Below the pieces are notes generated by a model. That model saw only the letters and a list, made by a program, of their open reading frames with translations, made no database searches and was not told the DNA's origin. DNA of 64,000 nucleotides from contig NZ_RQYZ01000015.1 in NCBI RefSeq assembly GCF_003932855.1, positions 1 through 64,000 on the forward strand. Reading direction: 5' to 3'. The stretch comes from Tessaracoccus sp. OH4464_COT-324 (GTDB lineage: Bacteria > Actinomycetota > Actinomycetes > Propionibacteriales > Propionibacteriaceae). The number at the start of each line of letters is the position of its first letter. Position 1 is the stretch's first letter. Positions 15,777 through 25,400 of this stretch are shown here, piece after piece. A program made the translations under genes and the position numbers.

Positions 15777-17956
15777 GCCTGGAACTGCGGCAGCGAATGG
15801 CCACGGCCGCCGGGCAGCGTGGCCTGGCGGTCCCGCCCACGGACCTGGACCTGCTGTGCGGCATGAACGTCACATCCCGCGCGGTGGCCGAGCAGGTCAT
15901 CTGGTCGGACGCCTCCGCCGTACTCAACAACTTCGACCAACTCTGGCAGGCCGCTCAAGGTTCCGCCCCGGATGGTTCGCAGCTGTATGGCGCGCTGCAG
16001 AGCTGGCGGGCGGAGCACGACGCACCCGAGGTGCGCGACACCACCGACGTCGACCTGGGGCGCCTGGCCGCCGCCGCCCCCAGCACCGTCGAGGAACTGC
16101 GCGGAGCACTGACGGTCCTGGTGCCGCATCTGCTGCCGTTCGGGCCTCAGATCGCGCAGACGCTCGGGCTAGGCCCGCACGCCGGACCGGGCCCCGCCGA
16201 GGCGGCCGGTGAGGCGCAGCCCCAACCCGTCGTCGACCCGGAGCAGGCCACACCGACCAGCCAGCCCGTATCCCCCGGGCCGGTGGCCGCCCCGGAGCCG
16301 CAGCTCCCCGACCCGTCGCGGCCCTTCGACTGGGCCCAGCATCCGAGATTCGTCGCCTTCGACTGGAACGAGGCGGGCAGGCAGCCGGTGGGGCACGCGG
16401 ACGCGGACTACGTCGACGGCCGGGTACAGTTCGAGTGGACGCCCGCCCCTGAGCCGGCCGCGGTGACCTTCTACCGGATCATCTCCTCCGACGCCACCTG
16501 GCCCACCGGCTCCCCCGACATGGAGGCCACCGTCGGCGTGACGAGCGCCACCGCGGGAACAGCGACGGTGGACTCGCGCGGCGCGTCCATCACCTACTTC
16601 GCCATCTGGGCGCACCAGGGCGACTCACCCTTGGCAGCGGCCCGCACCCAACCCATCCTGATCGCTCAGAGCGAGGTGGTGTGGCCGCCGTCGGCCTTCA
16701 CCACGAACGTCACCCCAGACAAAGCGGTGACCGGCTCCTGGACGGCGCCCGCGGGCAGCCGCGTCGAGGTGCAGCGCTTCCCCGCCGGGGTGAACATCAG
16801 CTACGACCCGTCGCGCCAGCTGCCGGCGGACGCCGTATTCACCGGCGGCTTCATCGACAGGGCAGCACCCCAGGGCCAGCAGGTGGTCTACGCCGCCTTC
16901 TGCCTGGCGGAGCTGCCCAACGGCGCGACCGCAGTCTCGGATCCGGAGACGGTCGAGGCCAGGGTGACGCCCGAGGCGCAGCAGATCGAGTTCAAGGTCG
17001 AACGCTCCACCGCCCGGCCGGGGGCCTACACCATCACCTGGATTCCGCCGAAGTACGGCAAGGTGGAGCTGTACGCGACGAACGTCCCGCTGCCCGCCGG
17101 GCTGGACAAGGAGGCGCGCAGCTGGGAGGTTCTGCAACGTGAGGGCCTCACCAGCGAATACCTGATCTCCTACCCGGCGGACGACCTGGGCGGGCTGTGG
17201 AGCATCCCGGAGTTCGTCGTCGACCCCAGCTGGGTGCGGGTGCACTTCGTCGCGGTGCACCGAGTGGACGAGGAGACTGCCTGGATGAGCGCCCCGATCT
17301 CCATGGTCAGTCCCAGCGCGCCCACGTGGGCGCGCGTCATCGAGCGGGTCGACAGCCAGATCATCACCTTCCCCTGGCCGGAGGACGTGAAGTTCGTCAA
17401 GGCGTACCAGGGGCCGAAAGGCGTGGAGATCGACCCGTACAGCAACCGCGCCATCGAGCAGATGACCCGCGACGAGTACGACCGGCGCGGCGGGATGCGG
17501 GTCACGCGGGCACTACCCAGCAACGGCTGCGCGCTGCACCTGTTCGGCGTCGTCTACCTGGACGGCAGCGAGGTCTACTCTCCCGGAATCACCATCGACT
17601 ACCCCGGGATCGCGCGGCTGCGCTACGAGATCGTCGGCATGGCCGGCAACCAGGTGGCGCAGGGCAACCTGCCGCCCAACCGGTATCGCGTGTTCTGCAC
17701 CAGCGACGCGGAGCTGCGCGAGCTGCCGCTGGCCTTCGTCGCCCACGGTGCGCGGCTGCCGCTGGAGCCGACGGACGGTGAACTGGTGCGCAACGAGACC
17801 GTCACCCTGGCCGCCGACACCCGAACTCACGTCTTCGACCTGCCCGTCGGGCAACGCCCGATGTACGGCAGGCTGTTCATCAGTGTTCGGCCGGAGGAGG
17901 CCGACGCGGTAGCCGTTTTGGATCCACACATTTCAACGTTGGGGCTGTGGTTGTGA
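15773..17956 (+). CDS. Large cytosolic protein with fibronectin-like beta modules
   Basis: About 727 residues from GTG 15773, which overlaps the preceding stop (GTGA) and has GGGAG 7 nt upstream. The first ~120 residues are helical (LELRQRMATAAGQRGL), then a Pro-rich linker (residues ~125-190), then roughly four beta-sandwich-like segments with fibronectin-III flavour, for example VQFEWTPAPEPAAVTFYRI and YTITWIPPKYGKVELY. There is no signal peptide or membrane helix, so these modules probably act inside the cell, where FnIII-like folds serve as protein-binding spacers. No specific family is recognised. Confidence 0.8.
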   Translation: MSLELRQRMATAAGQRGLAVPPTDLDLLCGMNVTSRAVAEQVIWSDASAVLNNFDQLWQAAQGSAPDGSQLYGALQSWRAEHDAPEVRDTTDVDLGRLAAAAPSTVEELRGALTVLVPHLLPFGPQIAQTLGLGPHAGPGPAEAAGEAQPQPVVDPEQATPTSQPVSPGPVAAPEPQLPDPSRPFDWAQHPRFVAFDWNEAGRQPVGHADADYVDGRVQFEWTPAPEPAAVTFYRIISSDATWPTGSPDMEATVGVTSATAGTATVDSRGASITYFAIWAHQGDSPLAAARTQPILIAQSEVVWPPSAFTTNVTPDKAVTGSWTAPAGSRVEVQRFPAGVNISYDPSRQLPADAVFTGGFIDRAAPQGQQVVYAAFCLAELPNGATAVSDPETVEARVTPEAQQIEFKVERSTARPGAYTITWIPPKYGKVELYATNVPLPAGLDKEARSWEVLQREGLTSEYLISYPADDLGGLWSIPEFVVDPSWVRVHFVAVHRVDEETAWMSAPISMVSPSAPTWARVIERVDSQIITFPWPEDVKFVKAYQGPKGVEIDPYSNRAIEQMTRDEYDRRGGMRVTRALPSNGCALHLFGVVYLDGSEVYSPGITIDYPGIARLRYEIVGMAGNQVAQGNLPPNRYRVFCTSDAELRELPLAFVAHGARLPLEPTDGELVRNETVTLAADTRTHVFDLPVGQRPMYGRLFISVRPEEADAVAVLDPHISTLGLWL

Positions 17957-19428
17957 TGAAGCAATTCTTGTACGGTTCCGCAGACCGGATCGAGGGCCGC
18001 CTCGCCGGCGGATGGGGAGTGATCCGCGAGTTCGGGCTGGAGGAACGCACCCGCCAGGAGCTGGCGGAGCTGGCGAGCGTGCAACTGCGGCAGACGATGC
18101 CGCCGTTCCCGAGCGCCGATCAGTTGCGGCTGCGGACCAGGCGGTTCCGCACCAAACCAAACCTGGGCGAAGCGGGTACATTCTTCGCCTGCATGAGCGC
18201 CGAGGCCGGCGCGGACCACACCGGCCGGCCCGGGAACGTGATCTCGCACTGCGCGGTCCTACCCAACGACCCGGCCTTCCGGGCAGCCGACTGGTTCTTC
18301 TGCCCCGACTGGGTGCTGCCCTACGGGGCACGCGAGGTGAGCGCCGCAAGCCTGCCGGAACAGTTCGGCCCGCCACCGGGCTGGGCCGGCACCGCGCACT
18401 GGCTGCGGGAGGTGCCGGAGCGCGGCGCGGCGGCCCGCTGGGTGGCTGCAGCCGTCCAAGAGCGGCTGGTGCAGCGGATCCCGGTGCTGCTGGTGGCGGA
18501 TTCCCTCGACGACGGGGCACGCTGGGCGTCGTTCGTGCAGTGGATGTACACCGCCGCTTTCAACTCCCAATTCCGGGTTTGCATCGGCGAGGATGCGCAG
18601 ACGTTGGCGATGCTGCCGACGAATCAGGCATTGCTCATCGTGGCCACCCCGGACGTGCCGGTCCCCGAGCGGATGTGGCACATGGTCGTCGACACCACCA
18701 ACCCTGGCGAGCCGCCTGCGGGCTGGGGCGAGGAGATCCCGGAACTCATCATGCAGCCCGGCGACATCGCGCTCAGCGTGTTCGCGGTGCGCGACGAGTT
18801 GTGCAACCGGGCCCGATCCCAGCTGCGCGGGGAGCCCTTCCCCACCCAGCTGGCCCAGACCGTCGCCTGGTTCACCAGGCCGGGGGCGCAGCTGTTCGGG
18901 CAGGAGGCAGCGATCAGCCGGGCGCTGGCGTCCGTCGGCCCGCAGGCCAGCGAGTGGCCGGAGGTGCAGCAGCTGCGGGGGCTGAACTCGTCGCAGCCCA
19001 GCCCGGCGGAGGTGGCGCTCAGCGACCCCTACGGCGGCGACGAGCCCGACGACGTCTACGGCTCCCTCGCGGATTCCGGCGAGCCCGGTGACGAGGGGCA
19101 GGCGGATCAGGTGGCCACGTCGAAGGTGGATCTGGCATTGCAGGCCGCCGTGCGGTTGGGAGCCCGCTCCCGCACGGGCGAGCCGCCGAATGTCGACGAG
19201 TGGTTGGCCACGCTGCGCACGCCCGATGTGAGCCTGCGCGGCGACCTCTGGGCGTTCGCGGAGTTGGCGACGTGGCTGACACCGGAGCCACAGCAGCTGG
19301 AGCCGATGGTGAGCGCGGAGGACGCTCCCTTCTCGGGGGCGGTGTGGGCCGTGTGGCGGCGCAGCGAGAAGCAGTTCGGTAGCCGGCCTGACCTGGAGGA
19401 ACAGTTGAAAGGGAAGCTATGGCACTGA
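17956..19428 (+). CDS. GTPase-associated protein 1 (GAP1)-like protein
   Basis: A 490-residue protein starting at ATG 17956, whose A is shared with the preceding stop (TGATG). The N-terminal ~140 residues (MKQFLYGSADRIEGRLAGGW, then a conserved NVISHCAVLPND) resemble the N-terminal domain type 2 of the GTPase-associated protein 1 family, which is found next to bacterial GTPases in proposed conflict systems. The middle (residues ~155-260) is alpha/beta with IPVLLVADSLDDG, and the C-terminal part is helical. No catalytic motif is evident. The GTPase gene two positions downstream is the expected partner. The assignment is from memory of the family pattern. Confidence 0.7.
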   Translation: MKQFLYGSADRIEGRLAGGWGVIREFGLEERTRQELAELASVQLRQTMPPFPSADQLRLRTRRFRTKPNLGEAGTFFACMSAEAGADHTGRPGNVISHCAVLPNDPAFRAADWFFCPDWVLPYGAREVSAASLPEQFGPPPGWAGTAHWLREVPERGAAARWVAAAVQERLVQRIPVLLVADSLDDGARWASFVQWMYTAAFNSQFRVCIGEDAQTLAMLPTNQALLIVATPDVPVPERMWHMVVDTTNPGEPPAGWGEEIPELIMQPGDIALSVFAVRDELCNRARSQLRGEPFPTQLAQTVAWFTRPGAQLFGQEAAISRALASVGPQASEWPEVQQLRGLNSSQPSPAEVALSDPYGGDEPDDVYGSLADSGEPGDEGQADQVATSKVDLALQAAVRLGARSRTGEPPNVDEWLATLRTPDVSLRGDLWAFAELATWLTPEPQQLEPMVSAEDAPFSGAVWAVWRRSEKQFGSRPDLEEQLKGKLWH

Positions 19429-20399
19429 TTCAGCTCTCTGGAGGATCCGTCGCCCAGCCGGTGGGGGCGCTGAACGTCCGCCTGAGCCACGGCTCGGGCG
19501 TGGAATTGCTGCTCCTGAACGCGGCCGGGGCAAGCGTCGAGCCCAGTTTCCGCAAGACCCCCACCGAGGTGGTGGTGCTGCCCGACGAGGCGCTCACCGT
19601 CGTCGCCCGCTGCACCTCCGGCGGCAGCTTCCCGCCGGATACCCGCATCGGGGTTTCGCTGCGTTCGATGTCGAATCCCGCCGACGAGGTGGTGCGTCCC
19701 CCGCTCGACGCGGGCGGGCGGGCAAGCGTTGCGCTGGTGGAGATCGTGGGCGGCACCATCGTTGACCTGGCCCACGACAGCTCCGACTCGGACAGGGCCT
19801 GGCAGCAGCGCGGCCATCGCGCGTTCCACATCAACCATCCGGGGTCGCGCCAGCCGGGCCGGGCTTGGGTGGCCGTCGTTGACGGCTCGGCCAGCGGGGC
19901 CGCGCGGAATCCCGAACGCTACCACGCTTTCCTTGAACTGGTGCTCGCGGTGGCGACGGCCGCGTACCGCAGGCAGGCCGACCGGGTGCTGGTGGCGGGC
20001 CAGCCGACGATGGAGATGACGCAGGCGATGGAAGCCGACGAGGTGGATTGGGCCGGCTGCCTGCCCGAGCGTCCCGCTCCGTGGCCGATGCTGGGTGACG
20101 CGGTGCGCTCCGCGCTGGCTTCGCTGCCGGAGGACGCCAGCGTGGTGCTGATCGTCGAGGGCGTCATGGTGGACTACCGCGAGGTGGCCGAACTGCTTGC
20201 GGGGCGTGAACACATCGTTGTGGCCATCGGGAAGTCCAGGTTTGGGGCGCGCGCTGTGGACCGCCCGCAGGAGTTCTGGGAGGAGGAGCTGGCCGCGCTG
20301 GAGGTGTTCGATCGGGTGGCTTCGGTCGCCGATCTCCTGCTTGACGCTGAGGGCGAAGTGGCTCTGGCGGATGCTATGTTCCCGAGGAGTGAAGCATGA
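19419..20399 (+). CDS. vWA-like protein of the GTPase module
   Basis: A 326-residue protein overlapping the previous gene by 10 nt. The C-terminal two thirds begin with AWVAVVDGSASGAARNPERY (residue ~148), whose D-G-S-A-S matches the MIDAS DxSxS of von Willebrand A domains, followed by an alternating helix/strand pattern (ADRVLVAG, ASVVLIVEG, HIVVAIGKSRFG) expected of a vWA Rossmann-like fold. The first ~115 residues are beta-rich and unassigned; they could be a divergent TerD-like sandwich. TerY-type vWA proteins accompany TerD proteins in tellurite-resistance-like systems, which fits the neighbours. Its stop overlaps the GTPase start (ATGA). Confidence 0.65.
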   Translation: MALIQLSGGSVAQPVGALNVRLSHGSGVELLLLNAAGASVEPSFRKTPTEVVVLPDEALTVVARCTSGGSFPPDTRIGVSLRSMSNPADEVVRPPLDAGGRASVALVEIVGGTIVDLAHDSSDSDRAWQQRGHRAFHINHPGSRQPGRAWVAVVDGSASGAARNPERYHAFLELVLAVATAAYRRQADRVLVAGQPTMEMTQAMEADEVDWAGCLPERPAPWPMLGDAVRSALASLPEDASVVLIVEGVMVDYREVAELLAGREHIVVAIGKSRFGARAVDRPQEFWEEELAALEVFDRVASVADLLLDAEGEVALADAMFPRSEA

Positions 20400-21367
20400 C
20401 GCTGTGTCCGCGCTGCTATCACCCCGTCGCCGAGCCCGGCAGCTGCGGCAACTGCGGCGTGCATGTGCCACCGGAGTGGTTCACCAGCATCCAGCTCGCG
20501 ATCGCCATCACGGGCGCACGCACGGCCGGGAAGTCGGTGCTGATCGGGGTGATGATGGATCAGTTCGAGCATTTCTTGTCCAAGCACGGCTGGTTCCTGA
20601 CGCCGTTGGGCTCGACGCAGGAGCGCTTCCACAATAAGTACCGGGTTCCGCTGCTGCAGCAGCGCAACCTGTTGGGGGCTACCCCTCCAGCAGACCAGGA
20701 GAGCATCGAGCCCCTGATGTGGGACTTCAACTATCAGGGGGTGCGTTATTGCCTGTCGATCATTGATGCCGCAGGCGAAGACTTCGAGCGGCTCGCGCCC
20801 ACCGACGAACGATTCCGCTACCTGGGGTTCGTGGACGTGATCACCACCTTGGTGGATCCGCTGAAGGTGCCCGGGGTGGCTGCTGTGCTGGAGGGGATCG
20901 TGACTCTCCCGGAGAACTCCGGCGACGATGTTAACGTGCTGCGGCAGGTGCTTCGGGCGCGTGGTATGCAGCGCGCCCAGGGCGGTCCGGAGCAGCTGCT
21001 TGCGGTGGTGTTGAGCAAGTTCGACGTGTTGCAGCGGCTGCGTGACGTGCGGGTGGACAAGTGGCAGTCGGTGTTCAACCGTCCCGGTGCGGCGATGCAG
21101 CGCGACCCGTCAATGTCGTCGGAGACGGACCTGGACCAGGAGCAGCAACTGCTGCACGCGGAATTGGTGGGCCTGCTGGAGCGGCTCAACGCGCACATGG
21201 TGATGTCTGCAGCACGGGAGGCGCAGCTGCCCTACCGGTTGTTTGCGGTATCGGCGTTGGGCTCGGAACCCGACGCGCAGTCGGTGGGCAGCGGCGGCAT
21301 CGTGCCGTTCAGAGTGCTCGACGTGTTGCGGGCCTCCTTGGCGAAGAAGGGGGTGCCCAATGGCTGA
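20396..21367 (+). CDS. Zinc-ribbon P-loop GTPase (double-GTPase/TRAFAC-like)
   Basis: A 323-residue protein. Residues 4-20 form a zinc ribbon (CPRC...CGNC; Cys 4, 7, 17, 20). A P-loop follows near residue 37 (ITGARTAGKSVLIG), a switch II-like DxxGE (IIDAAGEDF, residue ~121), and an NKxD-like guanine motif VVLSKFDVL near residue 204 in which Asn is replaced by Ser. The arrangement resembles the single-domain GTPases linked with GAP1-like proteins. It would act as a molecular switch in the cytosol. Overlaps of 4 and 8 nt couple it to the vWA-like and TerD-like genes. Confidence 0.8.
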   Translation: MTLCPRCYHPVAEPGSCGNCGVHVPPEWFTSIQLAIAITGARTAGKSVLIGVMMDQFEHFLSKHGWFLTPLGSTQERFHNKYRVPLLQQRNLLGATPPADQESIEPLMWDFNYQGVRYCLSIIDAAGEDFERLAPTDERFRYLGFVDVITTLVDPLKVPGVAAVLEGIVTLPENSGDDVNVLRQVLRARGMQRAQGGPEQLLAVVLSKFDVLQRLRDVRVDKWQSVFNRPGAAMQRDPSMSSETDLDQEQQLLHAELVGLLERLNAHMVMSAAREAQLPYRLFAVSALGSEPDAQSVGSGGIVPFRVLDVLRASLAKKGVPNG

Positions 21368-21944
21368 GATGGCGCGGCCGGTGAAGCTGGAGCGCGGTCG
21401 ACGGGTCCAGCTGCAGAACCTCAGCGGCGGGCCGCTGTCGCGGGTGATGCTGGGCGTGACCTGGAAGAATCCGCAGTGCGACATCGACGTGTGTGCGCTG
21501 CTGCTGGGCTCCAATGGGCTCGTCCCGGACAGCTCGTTCTTCCTCTACCGGCGCAACCTGCAGCTGCCGAATCTGAGCGGTTTCGTGCGCTCCGTGCCCG
21601 TTGGCGTCAAGGGTGGGCACGACCGGGCGCAGGTGATGCTCGATCTATCGGCCCTGCCCGCCGAAGTGAGCCGGGTGCTCGTCGCGGCGTCGGCGGTGGC
21701 GCAACCGGGCTACGGTCCGCCCGATCTGGCCAACGCGACGACGGTGATGACCCGGGTCATGGACATGGAGACGGGGCACACGTCGTATGTCTACATCCAG
21801 GATCCGCAGGCGCTGCTCGGGCAGACGTGCCTGGTGCTGTGGGAGCTGCAGCGCACCCCGGCTGGCTGGCTGGGCGGAGTGCGGGGCCTGCCCTACGTCG
21901 GTGGTCCGCCCAAGCTGGCGCGCGACCACGGGGTGATGTTCTGA
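21360..21944 (+). CDS. TerD-like stress protein, last gene of Region A operon
   Basis: A 194-residue protein, starting at ATG 21360 inside the end of the GTPase gene. The order RVMLGVTWKNPQCDIDVCAL, LLGSNGLVPDSSFFLYRRN and QVMLDLSALPAEVSRVLVAA follows the TerD family (acidic DxD Ca-binding strand, FxxYN-like element, 'vdLsalPaeV.ri' strand). Of the TerD acidic cluster, DID is kept. TerD proteins are calcium-binding cytosolic or membrane-associated proteins linked to tellurite resistance, phage resistance and stress signalling. It ends the operon; after it base composition changes abruptly. Confidence 0.8.
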   Translation: MAEMARPVKLERGRRVQLQNLSGGPLSRVMLGVTWKNPQCDIDVCALLLGSNGLVPDSSFFLYRRNLQLPNLSGFVRSVPVGVKGGHDRAQVMLDLSALPAEVSRVLVAASAVAQPGYGPPDLANATTVMTRVMDMETGHTSYVYIQDPQALLGQTCLVLWELQRTPAGWLGGVRGLPYVGGPPKLARDHGVMF

Positions 21945-22429
21945 TCCTGGTTGCTTTGGGCTGATGCGGGCTCAAGACGAGACCTTGGTTCGAGGCGTTG
22001 ACCGCGTAAGCGGACAGCTGAGGTGCGCAAAAGAGCATTCTGGCTGAGCGATTTGTTCTCATTTTGTAGTTGGCTGTTCAGGTGCGCGCTGGCTTGGGGT
22101 ACCCCGGAAACACGGCAGATTGTCTGGACAAACTTCATTGACGCCTGTCCGGACGAGCCGCTTGCAGAGTTGAATCCCTTATCAGCGGGCAGATGCTGCC
22201 GAGGAAGCCTCAGTAGATCTGGCTTCGGGTGTCGCAAATGTCAGTTATATACGAAGGACGCCTATTATCGCTAAGCCCTGGCCTCGTTGTTGATCGTTGT
22301 CTGGTTGCGTCGGGGTGTCTGACGGGAGATTTATCTTGGCGCGCTGTCGCTTTTCCGGGAAATAATTGTTAGTATCTCCACGCACCGGGAAACAGGGGAC
22401 CCTTCTAGTGTGGTGGGTGGTGGTTGGCC
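21945..22429. other. Gene-free boundary region before Region B
   Basis: About 485 nt without a credible gene. GC is visibly lower than in the operon before it. An 83-codon open frame at 22023-22274 has no ribosome binding site or recognisable product. A TTTCCGGGAAA near-palindrome around 22351-22362 and an AT-rich TTAGTATC just downstream could be part of the promoter for the giant surface-protein gene, but I cannot assign hexamers with confidence. No tRNA, att-like duplication or transposase remnant is seen. Confidence 0.4.
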
Positions 22430-25400
22430 GTGACGACGAAACTTCGTGCGCGAATCGAGAAGGGGGTGGCTGCCGCCGTCGCGTTGGGGATTGTCGTGGT
22501 TGGTGTGCTCCATGAAGGGGTCCCCGCAGCTGAATTGGATCTCCACGACGGTGGTGTCTGGATTATGAACCAGAGCAAACTCTTGGCAGGCCACATCAAC
22601 TTCGAATCCAGCACACAGGATGCGGGCATACGTGTTGACGCCAAAGACTTGGACATTTCCCAAAGCGGCGACAACGTGGTGTTGGTCTCACCCGACTCGG
22701 CACAGCCTGTTGACGTCTCCAGTTTCTCGATTCTCGGGAAGGCTGTGACAGCAGGGATGGAGCTGGAACATGGTGGAGATGTCGTGCTCGTCGCCGATTC
22801 GGCGAAAGGGAAGGTGTGGCTCACGAACACGATCGGGGCGGGGTCCTTCAATCCATCTTCCGAACCGACCGCCGAGGGACTCAATCACCCTAGGGTCGCG
22901 GTAGGGCCTTCGGGCGCGGCCTTCGTTCTCACTAAGGAAGGCCAGGTGTTCTCTGCTAAAGGCATCGGGCCGGAGGCGACTCTCAGCGAACTCGACTATC
23001 GGTTGGCACCGGAGACGAGCAAGGATGCGCAGCTCGCGGTGGCGGGTAGGCAACTCGTGGTGCTAGACGGGAGTCGCTTGTTCGTTGGCTCAACTGAGGT
23101 TGAGGATCCAAGGTTTTCGGAAGGAGTGCTGCAGCAGTCGGCGGTCTCGGACGAGGCTGTGCTGGTTGCCACAGCAAACGAACTGTTGAAGGTCTCTCCC
23201 GTGAGTGGCGCGGTAGAGTCACTGGACGCCTTGCGTGGAGAGCCGGTGCAGCCAGTGTGGCTGGACGGCTGCGCCTACGGACTTTGGCGGAAGTCGGGGT
23301 ATTTTCTGCGCGACTGCGGTCCTCATGGATCGGAGCTGGCGCGCCAATTCCCGGAGTTGGTGTCTGCCAAGAGCCCGGTGTTTCGTACCAACCGGCATGT
23401 GATCTTGATCAATGATGTTTTCGATGGCTCTGCCTTTGTTGCTGACGAATCGATGCTGAGGGTGGACAACTGGGATTTGATAGCTGCTCAGCTTGAAGAG
23501 CAGGAGAAGGAAGAGAACGAGGAGAGCGAACAGACTGACCAATCACAGATTCAGGAGGCTGGAGACACTCAGAATCCTCCGGTTGCCAGAGACGATGAGT
23601 TCGGAGCACGTGTTGGAACTTCGGTGACCCTGCCGGTCATTCTTAACGACCTGGACGCGGATGGTGATGTGCTCACGGTTCGGCTGAAGGACGTCCCAGA
23701 AGGACTTCCGGTTTCCCTCGCAAAAGATGGGAGGGCTGTAACGGTGCAGCTGTCGCCGGAACAAAGGAGTCCGATCATGTTCTCCTACCAGGCTTTCGAC
23801 GGAGTGGAGGCATCGAATGTCGCTAGTGTCCGAGTTTCCCCCCGAACTTCCGAACAGAATGAGCCTCCTGTTCAGCAGAGAAAGAACACCCTGTACATCT
23901 CCGAAAGAACCGGGACAGAATACGCGGTACTAAACGACTGGTTTGACCCCGACGGCGACCCAATCTACTTGGAACGAATCGCTGGTGAAGAGGGGCTGGC
24001 GACCAACTGGCGTGCCGATGGCTTCGCGTCGGTGAAGGATCTTGGCACTGCAGGGCCGGGTCGAAAGGCGCTCAGCGCGGTGGTCAGCGACGGACGGACG
24101 AGCACAGCAGGAGAACTGGTAGTGCAGATCGCGCCGGGTGCTTCAAACTCATCGCCCGTGGCGGGCAACGATCACTACGTGACTCGTGTGGGTGAGAACA
24201 TGACTCTGAACCCGTTGAGTAACGACACAGACCCGGACGATGACGAACTGCGTTTGGTGGATAGCAAAGGCATTCCGAGCGGAGTGGAACTGTCTCCCAA
24301 CCACGAGAAAGGAACGTTTGAGTTTCGCGCCGATCAAACGGGCAGCTACGTCTTTACCTATGGGATTAGCGATGGCCCGCATACGGCCGTGGGAAAGATC
24401 CGGGTGGATGTTATAGACCCAGCTGATGTCGATGAGCGCCCGGTGGCGCAGAATGATCTCGCGCTGCTCAGTCCGGACAGTTCAGTGATGGTGGAGCCGT
24501 TGCGCAACGACCAAGACCCTGCGGGGGGAATCCTAGCGCTAGCCAGCCACACTGCATCCACTGATTTGGGCATCACTGTCGAACTCTTGGAACACTCCTT
24601 GCTGCGCATCTCCAGCCTGAATAGGTTGGAGAAGCCCGTGCCGTTCACCTACACCGTGAGCAACGGTAAGGCGGCTGCCACCGCGAGTATCCTTGTGGTG
24701 CCTCAACCTCCGCTCACCGATACGACCCCACCAGTGGCCAATCCTGAGGCGACGGTAGTGCGAGCAGGTGATATCGTCGGCGTGGATGTGTTGGCCAACG
24801 ACTTCTCCCCATCAGGCTTGGAGCTAAAGCTGCTACCTGAGGTAACGCCGCGGGGAGAGGAAGCGCTCGGGGAGTTTTTCGTCTATGGCGACAAGCTTCG
24901 ATTCCGTGCGGGTCGGAAATCCGGTACAGCTGTAGCTACCTACACTGCGCAAGACACCGAGGGTAACGTGTCTTCTGCGGAGGTCACGGTGGTGATCAAT
25001 GAGTTCGAGGCTGCCAACCAGAAACCGCTTCCAAAGAAGCTGGAGGCCCGAACCTATGCCGATTCGTCTGCGACGGTTGAGGTTCCGATTGACGGGGTCG
25101 ACCCCGACGGGGACTCAGTCACGCTCGTCGGGGTGGGCGAGCGACAACCGCAGCTCGGTAACGCGCGAGTCGAGGGCAATAATTTGATCTACGAGCCGAA
25201 CCCTCGTATGGCAGGTACGGATACTTTTGATTATGTCGTGCGAGACCGTTTTGGCATGGAGGGGGTTAGCACCATTCGGATCGGTGTGATCCCGCCTCCA
25301 GCAACAAACCTGGCGCCGGTCGCTGTGGCAGACGAGACAGCAGCGCGCCCAAGCGTGCGGCTGGAGATCCCGGTGCTGGCAAATGACCTTGATCCTGACG

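Noticed and set aside
21985-21996. GGTTCGAGG resembling a tRNA T-loop
   Set aside because: No cloverleaf could be folded around it; no acceptor stem partner.
22023-22274. 83-codon open frame in the boundary region
   Set aside because: No ribosome binding site, Cys/Arg-rich product without resemblance to anything known to me.
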